From the NCBI GenBank assembly GCA_965229725.1, contig OZ245923.1, positions 806,001 through 870,000 on the forward strand: a stretch of 64,000 bases of DNA, written 5' to 3'. Every line of letters begins with the position of its first letter. The first letter of the stretch is position 1. Shown here piece by piece: positions 8,849-16,982 of the stretch. Source of the stretch: Aquirickettsia sp965229725 (GTDB taxonomy: Bacteria; Pseudomonadota; Alphaproteobacteria; Rickettsiales; Midichloriaceae). The notes beneath the pieces are model-generated. The model was not told where the DNA came from. It saw only the letters and a program-made list of their open reading frames with translations, and did not search any database. The translations under genes and the position numbers were made by a program.

Positions 8849-9478
8849 TTAATTTTTGTCCTTAAATTCACATAAATGATGTATTACACATTCCGCACAC
8901 AAAGGCTTTCTTGCTTTACAAATATACCTACCATGTAAAACTAACCAATGATGTGCGTATTTTTTCCACTTATCAGATATTTTTTTATTCAGTACAAATT
9001 CTGTAGCATCAGGCGTTTTAGTTTTGCATAACCCTAGTCGATTACTCACTCTAAAAACATGTGTATCTACAGCAATAGTTGACTCATTAAAAAGCGAATT
9101 AAGTAATACATTAGCACTTTTTCTACCAACTCCAGGCAATTTTAAAAGGTCTTCAAAATTACCTGGAAGTTGATTATTATATTCATCAACCATAATTTTG
9201 CAGGAATTTATAATATTTTTTGCTTTTGAATTATATAGCCCAATACTCTTGATATATTCCTTCAACTTACCCTCCCCTAACAACAGCATTTTATATGGAT
9301 CATCTGCAATTTTAAACAATGCTGTCGTTGCCTTGTTCACACCTTTATCTGTTGATTGAGCTGATAAAACTACTGCGACAAATAGTGTGAAATTGTTATG
9401 GTACTCTAATTCAATTTTTGGAGTGGGATTTTGTTCACTTAGTTTTTCAAAAATTTCATCAACATTTTTTCTCTGCAT
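8849..9478 (-). CDS. nth: Endonuclease III
   Basis: Base-excision DNA glycosylase/AP lyase that removes oxidised pyrimidines. At 209 residues it is full length. The helix-hairpin-helix LLKLPGVGRKSANV carries catalytic Lys120, Asp138 lies in AVDTHVFRV, and the [4Fe-4S] cluster ligands are Cys187, Cys194, Cys197 and Cys203 with the canonical C-x6-C-x2-C-x5-C spacing. It lies 9 bp downstream of fumC and is probably expressed with it, though no functional link is evident. Confidence 0.97.
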   Translation of the reverse strand: MQRKNVDEIFEKLSEQNPTPKIELEYHNNFTLFVAVVLSAQSTDKGVNKATTALFKIADDPYKMLLLGEGKLKEYIKSIGLYNSKAKNIINSCKIMVDEYNNQLPGNFEDLLKLPGVGRKSANVLLNSLFNESTIAVDTHVFRVSNRLGLCKTKTPDATEFVLNKKISDKWKKYAHHWLVLHGRYICKARKPLCAECVIHHLCEFKDKN

Positions 9479-9487
9479 ATATACATA

Positions 9488-10888
9488 CTAATCCTTTAGC
9501 TTCACCATTTCCTCAGGTTTAACCCACTTATCAAAGTCTTCTTCAGATACTAATCCAAGTGATAACCCAGATTCCTTAAGAGTTATGTTTTTTTCATGCG
9601 CATTTTTGGCTATTTTTGCAGCATTATCATATCCAATGTGAGGATTAAGTGCAGTCACTAGCATCAACGATTCATGGAGCAATTTATCAATTTTTTCATG
9701 ATTAACCTCTATTCCCAATAAACAATTGTTAGTAAAGCTAGTTAATACATTAGCTAATAACTGTACAGATTGCAAAAAATTATAAATTATAACTGGTCTA
9801 AATACATTTAGTTCAAAATGCCCATTAGACCCTGCTATTGTTATGGTAGTATGATTTCCCATCACTTGTGCCGCTACCATTGTCATCGCTTCACATTGCG
9901 TTGGATTCACCTTACCTGGCATGATTGAAGAGCCTGGTTCATTTGCGGGCAATATTATTTCTCCAAAGCCACATCTTGGTCCAGATGCTAAGAATCTTAT
10001 ATCGTTTGCAATTTTCATTAAACTAACTGCTAAGGTATTCAATACCCCGCTTACTTCAACAAGCGCATCACAACTCGCAAGTGCTTCAAACTTATTTTCC
10101 GAAGTAACAAATTTGAACTCCGTTATTTTATTTATGTTTATGATAAAATTGCTAATGAAGCCTTCGCTACAATTGATCCCAGTTCCAACAGCCGTTCCCC
10201 CTTGTGCGAGCTGCAATAAATTTGGCAAACTTTTTTCAACTCTTTCAATATTATTATCAATTTGAGCTACATAACCTGAAAATTCTTGCGATAACGTAAT
10301 TGGAGTTGCATCTTGTAGATGTGTCCTACCAATTTTTACTATTCCCTCAAATTCTTGCATCTTAATTTGCAAGGCATTTCTAAAATGCCTAAGGGATGGA
10401 AGTAGTGCATTATTAATTTCTGTTACAGCAGCTATATGCATCGCTGTCGGAAAAGTATCATTTGATGATTGACTCATATTTACATGATCATTTGGATGAA
10501 CAGGTTTTTTACTTCCAACCTCTCCTCCTAATTCCTCAATGGCTAAATTAGCCAAAACCTCATTCATGTTCATATTAGTCTGCGTGCCCGAACCTGTTTG
10601 CCAAACTGATAAAGGGAAATTATCATCAAGTTTTCCTGATAATACTCTATCTACAGCTGAAGAAATTGCTTTTGTAAGATTATAATCAAGTTTCCCAATT
10701 TCTTGATTAGCCAGTGCAGCGGCCTTTTTTTGTTTTGCTAAAGCATATATTAATGCTTTCGGCATTTTTTCATTACCAATTTTGAAATTTTCCAACGACC
10801 TTTCAGCTTGCGCTCCCCAATATTTATCACTGGGTATTTTCATCTTCCCCATTGTATCGTATTCAATTCTAAATTTTTTTATACGCAT
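9488..10888 (-). CDS. fumC: Fumarate hydratase class II
   Basis: Iron-independent fumarase of the TCA cycle, converting fumarate to malate. The 466-residue protein begins with a few extra residues before the conserved IEYDTMGKMKIPSDKYWGAQ. It has the family signature GSSIMPGKVNPTQCE with the mobile catalytic serine loop, GSGTQTNMNMNEVL, HPNDHVNMSQSSND and the GRTHLQDATP histidine motif. Length and motifs are intact. It is probably the only fumarase, as Rickettsiales run an incomplete to complete TCA cycle with FumC. Confidence 0.97.
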   Translation of the reverse strand: MRIKKFRIEYDTMGKMKIPSDKYWGAQAERSLENFKIGNEKMPKALIYALAKQKKAAALANQEIGKLDYNLTKAISSAVDRVLSGKLDDNFPLSVWQTGSGTQTNMNMNEVLANLAIEELGGEVGSKKPVHPNDHVNMSQSSNDTFPTAMHIAAVTEINNALLPSLRHFRNALQIKMQEFEGIVKIGRTHLQDATPITLSQEFSGYVAQIDNNIERVEKSLPNLLQLAQGGTAVGTGINCSEGFISNFIININKITEFKFVTSENKFEALASCDALVEVSGVLNTLAVSLMKIANDIRFLASGPRCGFGEIILPANEPGSSIMPGKVNPTQCEAMTMVAAQVMGNHTTITIAGSNGHFELNVFRPVIIYNFLQSVQLLANVLTSFTNNCLLGIEVNHEKIDKLLHESLMLVTALNPHIGYDNAAKIAKNAHEKNITLKESGLSLGLVSEEDFDKWVKPEEMVKLKD

Positions 10889-10928
10889 AGGATGAAATAT
10901 AATTAATGTATTATTAAAGAAAGACTCT

Positions 10929-11090
10929 ATGACAAAAATTTTAATTCTTCAAGTAGTATATTGCCTAAGGCACGGCATTATAAAGTTAAGAGATGAGAAA
11001 AAAATAAAAAATTATAAGTATTGCAAAGATAGAGCTTATCTAAAAAATTTAATAAGGAATAAACTTTATTATAAAATAATAAAAGGCTAA
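10929..11090 (+). CDS. Possible small basic protein (53 aa), doubtful
   Basis: An ATG-initiated frame in the 288-bp space between fumC and gdx gives a 53-residue, strongly Lys/Arg-rich product ending in TAA. It has no recognisable domain, no good ribosome binding site, and lies opposite to both neighbours. In such AT-rich DNA this could be chance; it is listed because nothing else occupies this gap. Confidence 0.15.
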   Translation: MTKILILQVVYCLRHGIIKLRDEKKIKNYKYCKDRAYLKNLIRNKLYYKIIKG

Positions 11091-11176
11091 GGTTCCAATA
11101 TATCAAAACAAAAAGAGTGCAAATTTCCTAGCAAAGCGCTATTACATTGAGAGTGTTGATTTAAAACTTGGAAGCT

Positions 11177-11488
11177 TTACGATAATTTTAATCCTATCAT
11201 TGCAATAATTATTAGGGTAATAAAAAGCAACCTTAGAAGTGTTGAAGGCTCATTAAAAAATAGAATACCAATAATGACCGTTCCGATCCCGCCAATTCCA
11301 GTCCAAACTAAATATGCAGTTCCAATTGGTATTTTCCCTAAGGATTTTGATAAAAAATAAAAACTACATCCACTACAAATCATAAAGGCTACTATCCATT
11401 TCGTTTTTGTAAAACCTTCTGATAATTTTAATGATATAGCAAATGCTAACTCAAAAAATCCTGCTAATATAAGATATACCCATGCCAT
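11177..11488 (-). CDS. gdx: Small multidrug resistance family transporter, Gdx/SugE (guanidinium exporter) type
   Basis: A 103-residue protein with four membrane helices and the essential proton/substrate-binding glutamate at position 13 (ILAGFFELAFA). The segment PIGTAYLVWTGIGGIGTVIIG near the middle matches the Gdx/SugE branch (GTAYAVWTGIGAVG) rather than the EmrE/Qac branch. Characterised Gdx proteins export guanidinium in exchange for protons. It is 27 bp downstream of gyrB, leaving no room for a guanidine riboswitch of its own. Substrate is inferred from subfamily motifs only. Confidence 0.85.
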   Translation of the reverse strand: MAWVYLILAGFFELAFAISLKLSEGFTKTKWIVAFMICSGCSFYFLSKSLGKIPIGTAYLVWTGIGGIGTVIIGILFFNEPSTLLRLLFITLIIIAMIGLKLS

Positions 11489-11515
11489 CTAAGTTGCTTA
11501 AATATAATTAATCAA

Positions 11516-13909
11516 TTAGTAGTCTAGGTTAGCAACTTTTAATGCATTATTTTTGATAAAGTCTCTTCTTGGCTCAACCACGTCTCCCATTAAAGTTGAG
11601 AAAACCTCTTCTGCATCACTTGCATCATTAACTTTCACTTGTAGTAAAGTTCTATTGTTTTGATCAAGAGTGGTTTCCCATAATTGCTCAGGATTCATCT
11701 CACCCAATCCCTTAAATCTTTGAATATAAAGCCCTTTTTTAGCATACCCAAAAAGCTTATCAACTAATTCAATGATAGTAGAATTTATTTTTACCGTTTC
11801 ATCTTTATAAACAAATTCTCCATCTTGCTTAAATTCACTTAATGCTGTACCTAAATCAACTATTATATCTCTGTTTTTTTCTGAAAAGAGATTTTTGCTT
11901 ACCTCATATACTTCTTTTACACTTTTTTCTAACTTGCTAATTTGAATTCCTAATTCAGTTTTTGTAATTTCCCATTCTATAGCACTACCTATGAATAATT
12001 TATTGAGCTTAATAATAAGTTTGTCAGCATTAAATTCATTATTTAAATCTTCATTAAAAAATCCTAAAAACAAAAGTTCTTCTATAATATAAGCAGGTAT
12101 TTGGCTGCTATAATTCTTAATTATATTTGAAAATTTAATTAATTTATTTAAGAGCCTACTTGCATCATCTTCATTTAGTTGCTTATCACCATATTGAACA
12201 ATACTATTTTTAAAAATAAGTTGCTTAAGATAATTATGAAGAGCCACTTCGTCCTTTAAATATGTATCTGTTTGACCTCTTTTCACTTTATACAACGGAG
12301 GTTGTGCAATGTATAGGTACCCTTTTTCAATTAAAGATGGCATATACCTAAAGAAAAAAGTTAAAAGTAACGTTCTGATATGCGCACCATCAACATCAGC
12401 ATCGGTCATAATGATTATTTTGTGATAACGAATTTTTGTAAGATCAAATTCTTTATCCTCAAGACTCACTCCTAAAGCCGTAATCAAAGTTCCTATCTCA
12501 GCTGAGTTAAGCATTTTGTCGAATCTTGCTCTCTCAACATTCAGTATCTTACCTTTTAGTGGTAAAATGGCTTGAGTTTTTCTGTCACGTCCTTGTTTTG
12601 CAGAACCTCCAGCTGAATCTCCCTCAACCAAAAACAGCTCTGATTTAGCAGGATCTTTTTCTTGGCAATTAGCCAATTTACCTGGAAGGGTTGATATATG
12701 TGTGCCAACTTGCTTTCTAGATAAGTCTCTTGCTTTCCTTGCAGCTTCTCTTGCAATGGCAGATTCGAGCATTCTACCAATAATTGTTTTAGCATCCTTG
12801 GGATTTATTTCAAGCCACTTGGAGAATTCTTCTGAAACAATAGATTCCACAACAGTACGAACCTCAGCACTAATCAATTTATCTTTTGTTTGAGATGAAA
12901 ACTTTGGATCAGGAACACGCACTGAGACAATTGAAGTTAATCCCTCTCTCATATCCTCAGGCGAAATTTTTATTTTTTGCTTTTTTTGTAGTTGATTTGT
13001 TTCTATATAGCCATTGATAACCCTTGTTAACGCACCTCTAAAACCTGTCAAATGCGCACCACCATCTTTTTGGCGAATATTATTAGTAAATGTTAGGGTA
13101 TTTTCATGAAAGCTATTGTTCCACTGAAATGCCACATCTGCGACTATATCATTCATTTCTCCAGTAATCCTGATAGTTTTGTTAATTGCATGCTTTGCTC
13201 TATCAAGATATTTAACAAAATTTAAAATACCTCCTTCAAAGTGGAGGTTGGCTATTCTTTCTTCTTCACCTCTTTTATCGCGCAACTCTATTGAAATTTC
13301 TGGATTAAGAAATGCTAATTCCTTATATCTGTGCTCAAGAGTAGTGTAATTAAAATCTATGTGGGAGAATGTTTTATCTGATGGAAAAAATTTAACTTGC
13401 GTCCCTGTTTTACTTGGATCAGAGCTTTCTTTTGACTCTAATTCTTTAACCTTATGCCCATGCTCAAAACGCATTGAAAATTCTTTTCCTTCTCTCCAAA
13501 TAGTCAACTCCAGCCATTCTGAAAGTGCATTTACCACAGAAACCCCTACTCCGTGCAAACCACCAGATACTTTATATGAATTGTCATCAAATTTTCCACC
13601 TGCATGCAACTGAGTCATAATTAATTCTGCAGCGGAAACTCCTTCACCTTTATGTATCCCCGTTGGTATCCCTCTACCATTATCAACAACTGTAACTGAA
13701 CCATCTGAATTAAGCACTATCGTCACTTTGTCACAGTGGCCCGCTAAAGCTTCATCAATCGCATTATCAGTAACTTCATATACCATATGATGCAACCCAG
13801 AACCATCCTCCGTATCACCAATATACATTCCTGGACGCTTCTTTACCGCTTCAAGCCCTTTTAAAACTTTTATCGAATCTGCACCGTAATTTTGACCTTC
13901 TTTTGACAT
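11516..13909 (-). CDS. gyrB: DNA gyrase subunit B
   Basis: ATPase subunit of type IIA topoisomerase that introduces negative supercoils. In order it has the GHKL ATP-binding motifs EVTDNAIDEALAGH and SGGLHGVGVSVVNAL, the transducer domain, and the TOPRIM motifs LFLVEGDSAGGSAKQGRD and IIMTDADVDGAHIRTLLL. The C-terminal FKGLGEMNPEQLWETT follows. The 797-residue length is normal for alphaproteobacteria and a Gram-negative insert region is present between TOPRIM and the tail. The next upstream gene is far away, and a plausible own promoter lies at 13938-13966. Confidence 0.98.
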   Translation of the reverse strand: MSKEGQNYGADSIKVLKGLEAVKKRPGMYIGDTEDGSGLHHMVYEVTDNAIDEALAGHCDKVTIVLNSDGSVTVVDNGRGIPTGIHKGEGVSAAELIMTQLHAGGKFDDNSYKVSGGLHGVGVSVVNALSEWLELTIWREGKEFSMRFEHGHKVKELESKESSDPSKTGTQVKFFPSDKTFSHIDFNYTTLEHRYKELAFLNPEISIELRDKRGEEERIANLHFEGGILNFVKYLDRAKHAINKTIRITGEMNDIVADVAFQWNNSFHENTLTFTNNIRQKDGGAHLTGFRGALTRVINGYIETNQLQKKQKIKISPEDMREGLTSIVSVRVPDPKFSSQTKDKLISAEVRTVVESIVSEEFSKWLEINPKDAKTIIGRMLESAIAREAARKARDLSRKQVGTHISTLPGKLANCQEKDPAKSELFLVEGDSAGGSAKQGRDRKTQAILPLKGKILNVERARFDKMLNSAEIGTLITALGVSLEDKEFDLTKIRYHKIIIMTDADVDGAHIRTLLLTFFFRYMPSLIEKGYLYIAQPPLYKVKRGQTDTYLKDEVALHNYLKQLIFKNSIVQYGDKQLNEDDASRLLNKLIKFSNIIKNYSSQIPAYIIEELLFLGFFNEDLNNEFNADKLIIKLNKLFIGSAIEWEITKTELGIQISKLEKSVKEVYEVSKNLFSEKNRDIIVDLGTALSEFKQDGEFVYKDETVKINSTIIELVDKLFGYAKKGLYIQRFKGLGEMNPEQLWETTLDQNNRTLLQVKVNDASDAEEVFSTLMGDVVEPRRDFIKNNALKVANLDY

Positions 13910-13937
13910 TTAAACGAGAATAAAATTTAATCAGAGC

Positions 13938-13966
13938 ATGGTAGCATAAATTTAAAACTTAATCAA
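13938..13966 (-). promoter_or_regulatory. Candidate sigma70 promoter of gyrB
   Basis: On the minus strand TTGATT (13961-13966) is followed after 17 bp by TACCAT (13938-13943), about 30 bp before the gyrB ATG. Both hexamers are imperfect but spacing and position fit. Confidence 0.4.
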
Positions 13967-14040
13967 AACATCTATTGACCACCACACTCTATTAGGTAAC
14001 AATTTTATTGATAAATACCCGCGTTATAAACCCCTACAAA

Positions 14041-14263
14041 TTAAGCATCAACTAATTCAGGGAACATAACATCCTTAACAAAATCTGAACATAGAGGCTC
14101 ACCACTGTATTTTTCACTTGAGCAAATTTCTTTGTAGCTATCCTCACTTACATCATTAGCGCTCTTATATTTTTTTATATTGTTTATTTATTAATCTAAT
14201 ATTTTCATTCTCATGAATGAGAAATTCTTGGCATAACTGTGGTGTCTCAGGAATGTTGCCATG
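14041..14263 (-). pseudogene. Degenerate C-terminal coding fragment, unknown family
   Basis: The minus strand reads HGNIPETPQLCQEFLIHEN and then, after a one-base frame change near 14178, a segment with SEDSYKEICSSEKYSGEPLC ending in ELVDA and TAA at 14041-14043. Stops lie upstream in both frames and no start codon is available, so this is a remnant. Its cysteine spacing and small acidic composition resemble the C-terminal domain of the adjacent repeat protein (14352-16136). It may be a decayed paralogue; that is inference. Confidence 0.4.
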
Positions 14264-14302
14264 TTATTGTTTGTCGGGCATTTTCCTGGATTCACCACAG
14301 TT
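14235..14302. repeat. Imperfect inverted repeat next to the pseudogene fragment
   Basis: AACTGTGGTG (14235-14244) is exactly complementary to CACCACAGTT (14293-14302). The pairing resumes inward after a short mismatch (CTCAGGAAT against TTTTCCTGG). There is no T-run on either side, so it is not a normal terminator. It may be a mobile-element end or palindromic element. Confidence 0.5.
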
Positions 14303-14351
14303 GTTGTTATTACCTCACAATGAGGATACTTTCTTTACTCTGATCCTAATT

Positions 14352-16136
14352 TTATTCGTCTATGTTGTTTGAAACAATGCTTTTAGTCTCTAACAGTCCA
14401 GTACAGACACTTTCCCAATAACCCCCTAAGGTAGCCCCATCGTCAAAGCTGACTCTTTCACTATCGCCATTAAAGCAATTCTCATTAGTATTTTTACCAA
14501 TATTCAAAGCGTCATAACTCATTTGGGAGGCAATATCCACACTTTCAGTAATTTTTTTACATATCTCTACTTTGCATTGATCTGTTTTGTCAGTCTTGAC
14601 TTGCCATTTGTACTCATAACTTTCACCATTGCCATTATAAAAATTAGCACACGACTCTTTTAGAACATCCTTAGCTAAATTTTCAATAGAAAGATTTTTA
14701 TATTCACCAAACTCCTCAACAGTTAGATTTTTAAATCCCTGATACTTCCCTTTTTCAATCGCATTCTTAATAACCTGTTGGTTATCAGCTTTCTTATCAG
14801 CAGATCCAGCAGGGGCATTATCCTTACCATCAGGCAAAACATCTTCATCTTTCTTCTTCTCAGATTCAGTACTTACTTTGACTTTGCTAGCAGCAGTAAA
14901 TTGAGCGCCCTGTTGGTTATCAGCTTTCTTATCAGCAGATCCAGCAGGGGCATTATCCTTACCATCAGGCAAAACATCTTCATCTTTCTTCTTCTCAGAT
15001 TCAGTACTTACTTTGACTTTGCTAGCAGCAGTAGATTGAGCGCCCTGTTGGTTATCAGCTTTCTTATCAGCAGATCCAGCAGGGGCATTATCCTTACCAT
15101 CAGGCAAAACATCTTCATCTTTCTTCTTCTCAGATTCAGTACTTACTTTGACTTTGCTAGCAGCAGTAGATTGAGCGCCCTGTTGGTTATCAGCTTTCTT
15201 ATCAGCAGATCCAGCAGGGGCATTATCCTTACCATCAGGCAAAACATCTTCATCTTTCTTCTTCTCAGATTCAGTACTTACTTTGACTTTGCTAGCAGCA
15301 GTAGATTGAGCGCCCTGTTGGTTATCAGCTTTCTTATCAGCAGATCCAGCAGGGGCATTATCCTTACCATCAGGCAAAACATCTTCATCTTTCTTCTTCT
15401 CAGATTCAGTACTTACTTTGACTTTGCTAGCAGCAGTAAATTGAGCGCCCTGTTGGTTATCAGCTTTCTTATCAGCAGATCCAGCAGGGGCATTATCCTT
15501 ACCATCAGGCAAAACATCTTCATCTTTCTTCTTCTCAGATTCAGTACTTACTTTGACTTTGCTAGCAGCAGTAGATTGAGCGCCCTGTTGGTTATCAGCT
15601 TTCTTATCAGCAGATCCAGCAGGGGCATTATCCTTACCATCAGGCAAAACATCTTCATCTTTCTTCTTCTCAGATTCAGTACTTACTTTGACTTTGCTAG
15701 CAGCAGTAGATTGAGCGCCCTGTTGGTTATCAGCTTTCTTATCAGCAGATCCAGCAGGGGCATTATCCTTACCATCAGGCAAAACATCTTCATCTTTCTT
15801 CTTCTCAGATTCAGTACTTACTTTGACTTTGCTAGCAGCAGTAGATTGAGCGCCCTGTTGGTTATCAGCTTTCTTATCAGCAGATCCATATTTACTCTTA
15901 AATGCTTCTTTTTCTTTCTTTAGTTTTTCTTGCTCTTCTTTTGGTGCAGCTTTAATTTGCTCATCAAAATTTTTCTCAACAATTTCTGCATGCTTTTGTT
16001 GCTTTTCTTTCAGTTTATCAAGGTCTTGTTGAATTGCTTGCTTTTGCTCTGCAGTGATTGATGTATCGTTAAGTTTTTTTGTTTCTGTTTCTATATGTTT
16101 TTTATAAGCATTTGCTGTTGCATTTTTTAAAGTCAT
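14352..16136 (-). CDS. Tandem-repeat protein with eight 45-residue units, candidate effector or surface protein
   Basis: A 594-residue protein in three parts. Residues 1-83 are a Lys/Glu/Gln-rich, probably coiled-coil region (ITAEQKQAIQQDLDKLKEKQ). Residues about 84-450 are eight near-identical 45-residue units plus an 11-residue ninth (GSADKKADNQQ start). The C-terminal domain of about 140 residues is unique and has six cysteines (ESCANFYNGNG ... ENCFNGDSERV). No signal peptide or membrane helix is seen, so secretion would need another route. The repeats are highly charged and likely disordered, as in Ehrlichia/Anaplasma tandem-repeat effectors, but I see no sequence identity to those. It precedes an outer membrane protein gene read in the same direction. 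Confidence 0.75.
   Translation of the reverse strand: MTLKNATANAYKKHIETETKKLNDTSITAEQKQAIQQDLDKLKEKQQKHAEIVEKNFDEQIKAAPKEEQEKLKKEKEAFKSKYGSADKKADNQQGAQSTAASKVKVSTESEKKKDEDVLPDGKDNAPAGSADKKADNQQGAQSTAASKVKVSTESEKKKDEDVLPDGKDNAPAGSADKKADNQQGAQSTAASKVKVSTESEKKKDEDVLPDGKDNAPAGSADKKADNQQGAQFTAASKVKVSTESEKKKDEDVLPDGKDNAPAGSADKKADNQQGAQSTAASKVKVSTESEKKKDEDVLPDGKDNAPAGSADKKADNQQGAQSTAASKVKVSTESEKKKDEDVLPDGKDNAPAGSADKKADNQQGAQSTAASKVKVSTESEKKKDEDVLPDGKDNAPAGSADKKADNQQGAQFTAASKVKVSTESEKKKDEDVLPDGKDNAPAGSADKKADNQQVIKNAIEKGKYQGFKNLTVEEFGEYKNLSIENLAKDVLKESCANFYNGNGESYEYKWQVKTDKTDQCKVEICKKITESVDIASQMSYDALNIGKNTNENCFNGDSERVSFDDGATLGGYWESVCTGLLETKSIVSNNIDE
14775..15887 (-). repeat. 135-bp tandem repeat array, 8 full copies plus 33 bp
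   Basis: Unit length is exactly 135 bp (for example TGTTGGTTAT at 14911 and 15046). Copies are almost identical; the main visible variant is Phe instead of Ser in units 4 and 8 counted from the N-terminus. That four-unit periodicity suggests one duplication of a four-copy block. Confidence 0.95.
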
Positions 16137-16167
16137 GTTTATCTCCTATTAATAATTATGTTTTAAA

Positions 16168-16842
16168 TTAAAATTTTATTCTTATTCCAGTGTTAATGCT
16201 GTGAACTTTCAGTTTTCCTCCATAAGTATCACCATCATCACTTTTATCAGTACTCACTTTCCCTAAATCGTAATATTTATAATTTAGTAAATCTAAAGTG
16301 ATTCTTTCATTTAGATTGTATGCAATTCCAACTCCAGCATTCCATCCAAATTCTGTTTGTGTCTTTGCTTTTGCATGAATTACAGGATCTTTATTCATAA
16401 CGTTTATTAAAAAATCACTAGATTTGTTTTTTGAAAATCCAACTCCAGCTGTGATATATGGCATAAATCCATTCATTTCTTTTATGTCATAATATCCATT
16501 GATAAACGCAGATGTTGAGCTTATTTTTTGGCTGTAACTCATATCTGTATCTACCTTATTAACTACTTGATATTTGAAATTTTGAAAACGATTGATCGCA
16601 AGCTCTGCACGAACATGATCCGTGATTTTATAACCTAAAGCAACACCAAAATTCATGGAGTTTTTTAGTTTTGTTGGATCTGAAAGTTCATGCTCTGTGT
16701 CATAATCAAATTTCTTTGCAGAAATTCCAACTCCAAAGTTTCCAGCAACATATGCTTTGCCTTCTTCAGCATTTGCAGAAATTAAAGATGATAATGTATA
16801 TAATACGCCAGCACCTAGTGTGATTTTATTTATATTAGTCAT
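16168..16842 (-). CDS. Outer membrane beta-barrel protein, surface antigen (Msp4/P44-like) family
   Basis: A 224-residue protein with signal peptide MTNINKITLGAGVLYTLSSL ending near ANA. It is followed by an eight-strand barrel pattern: KAYVAGNFGVGISA, FGVALGYKITDHVRAELAINRF, GFMPYITAGVGFS, GWNAGVGIAYNLNERITLDL and a terminal INTGIRIKF ending in Phe. This is the layout of the surface antigen family PF01617 common in Anaplasmataceae and Rickettsia. The ATG at 16842 is chosen because it begins the signal peptide and has AGAGGA eight bases upstream; an upstream in-frame start has neither. The promoter region carries two CtrA-type boxes (16904-16941). Confidence 0.82.
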   Translation of the reverse strand: MTNINKITLGAGVLYTLSSLISANAEEGKAYVAGNFGVGISAKKFDYDTEHELSDPTKLKNSMNFGVALGYKITDHVRAELAINRFQNFKYQVVNKVDTDMSYSQKISSTSAFINGYYDIKEMNGFMPYITAGVGFSKNKSSDFLINVMNKDPVIHAKAKTQTEFGWNAGVGIAYNLNERITLDLLNYKYYDLGKVSTDKSDDGDTYGGKLKVHSINTGIRIKF

Positions 16843-16887
16843 AAAATGTCCTCTTATATGGTTAAAAATAATTGTCTTACATTGTGT

Positions 16888-16941
16888 AGTATACACACCA
16901 AATGTTACAATTAGGTTAAGAAAATGTTAAATTTACGTTAA
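16888..16941 (-). promoter_or_regulatory. Promoter of the outer membrane protein gene with two CtrA-type boxes
   Basis: On the minus strand, TTAACGTAAATTTAAC (16926-16941) is an exact TTAA-N7-TTAAC, the published CtrA consensus. TTAACCTAATTGTAAC (16904-16919) is a one-mismatch version, its start 22 bp away (two helical turns). Eight bases after the 18-base block TTAACCTAATTGTAACAT comes TATACT (16888-16893), a good -10. The same block, spacing and -10 recur at 21877-21908. Confidence 0.65.
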
Positions 16942-16982
16942 TATTTTTAAGCTTTAGTTGTATTTGCAAAAACATTACGCTT

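Noticed and set aside
14778..15923. Plus-strand open frame of 381 codons
   Set aside because: It is the antisense shadow of the 135-bp repeat array; the minus-strand frame has the coherent repeat protein with unique ends.
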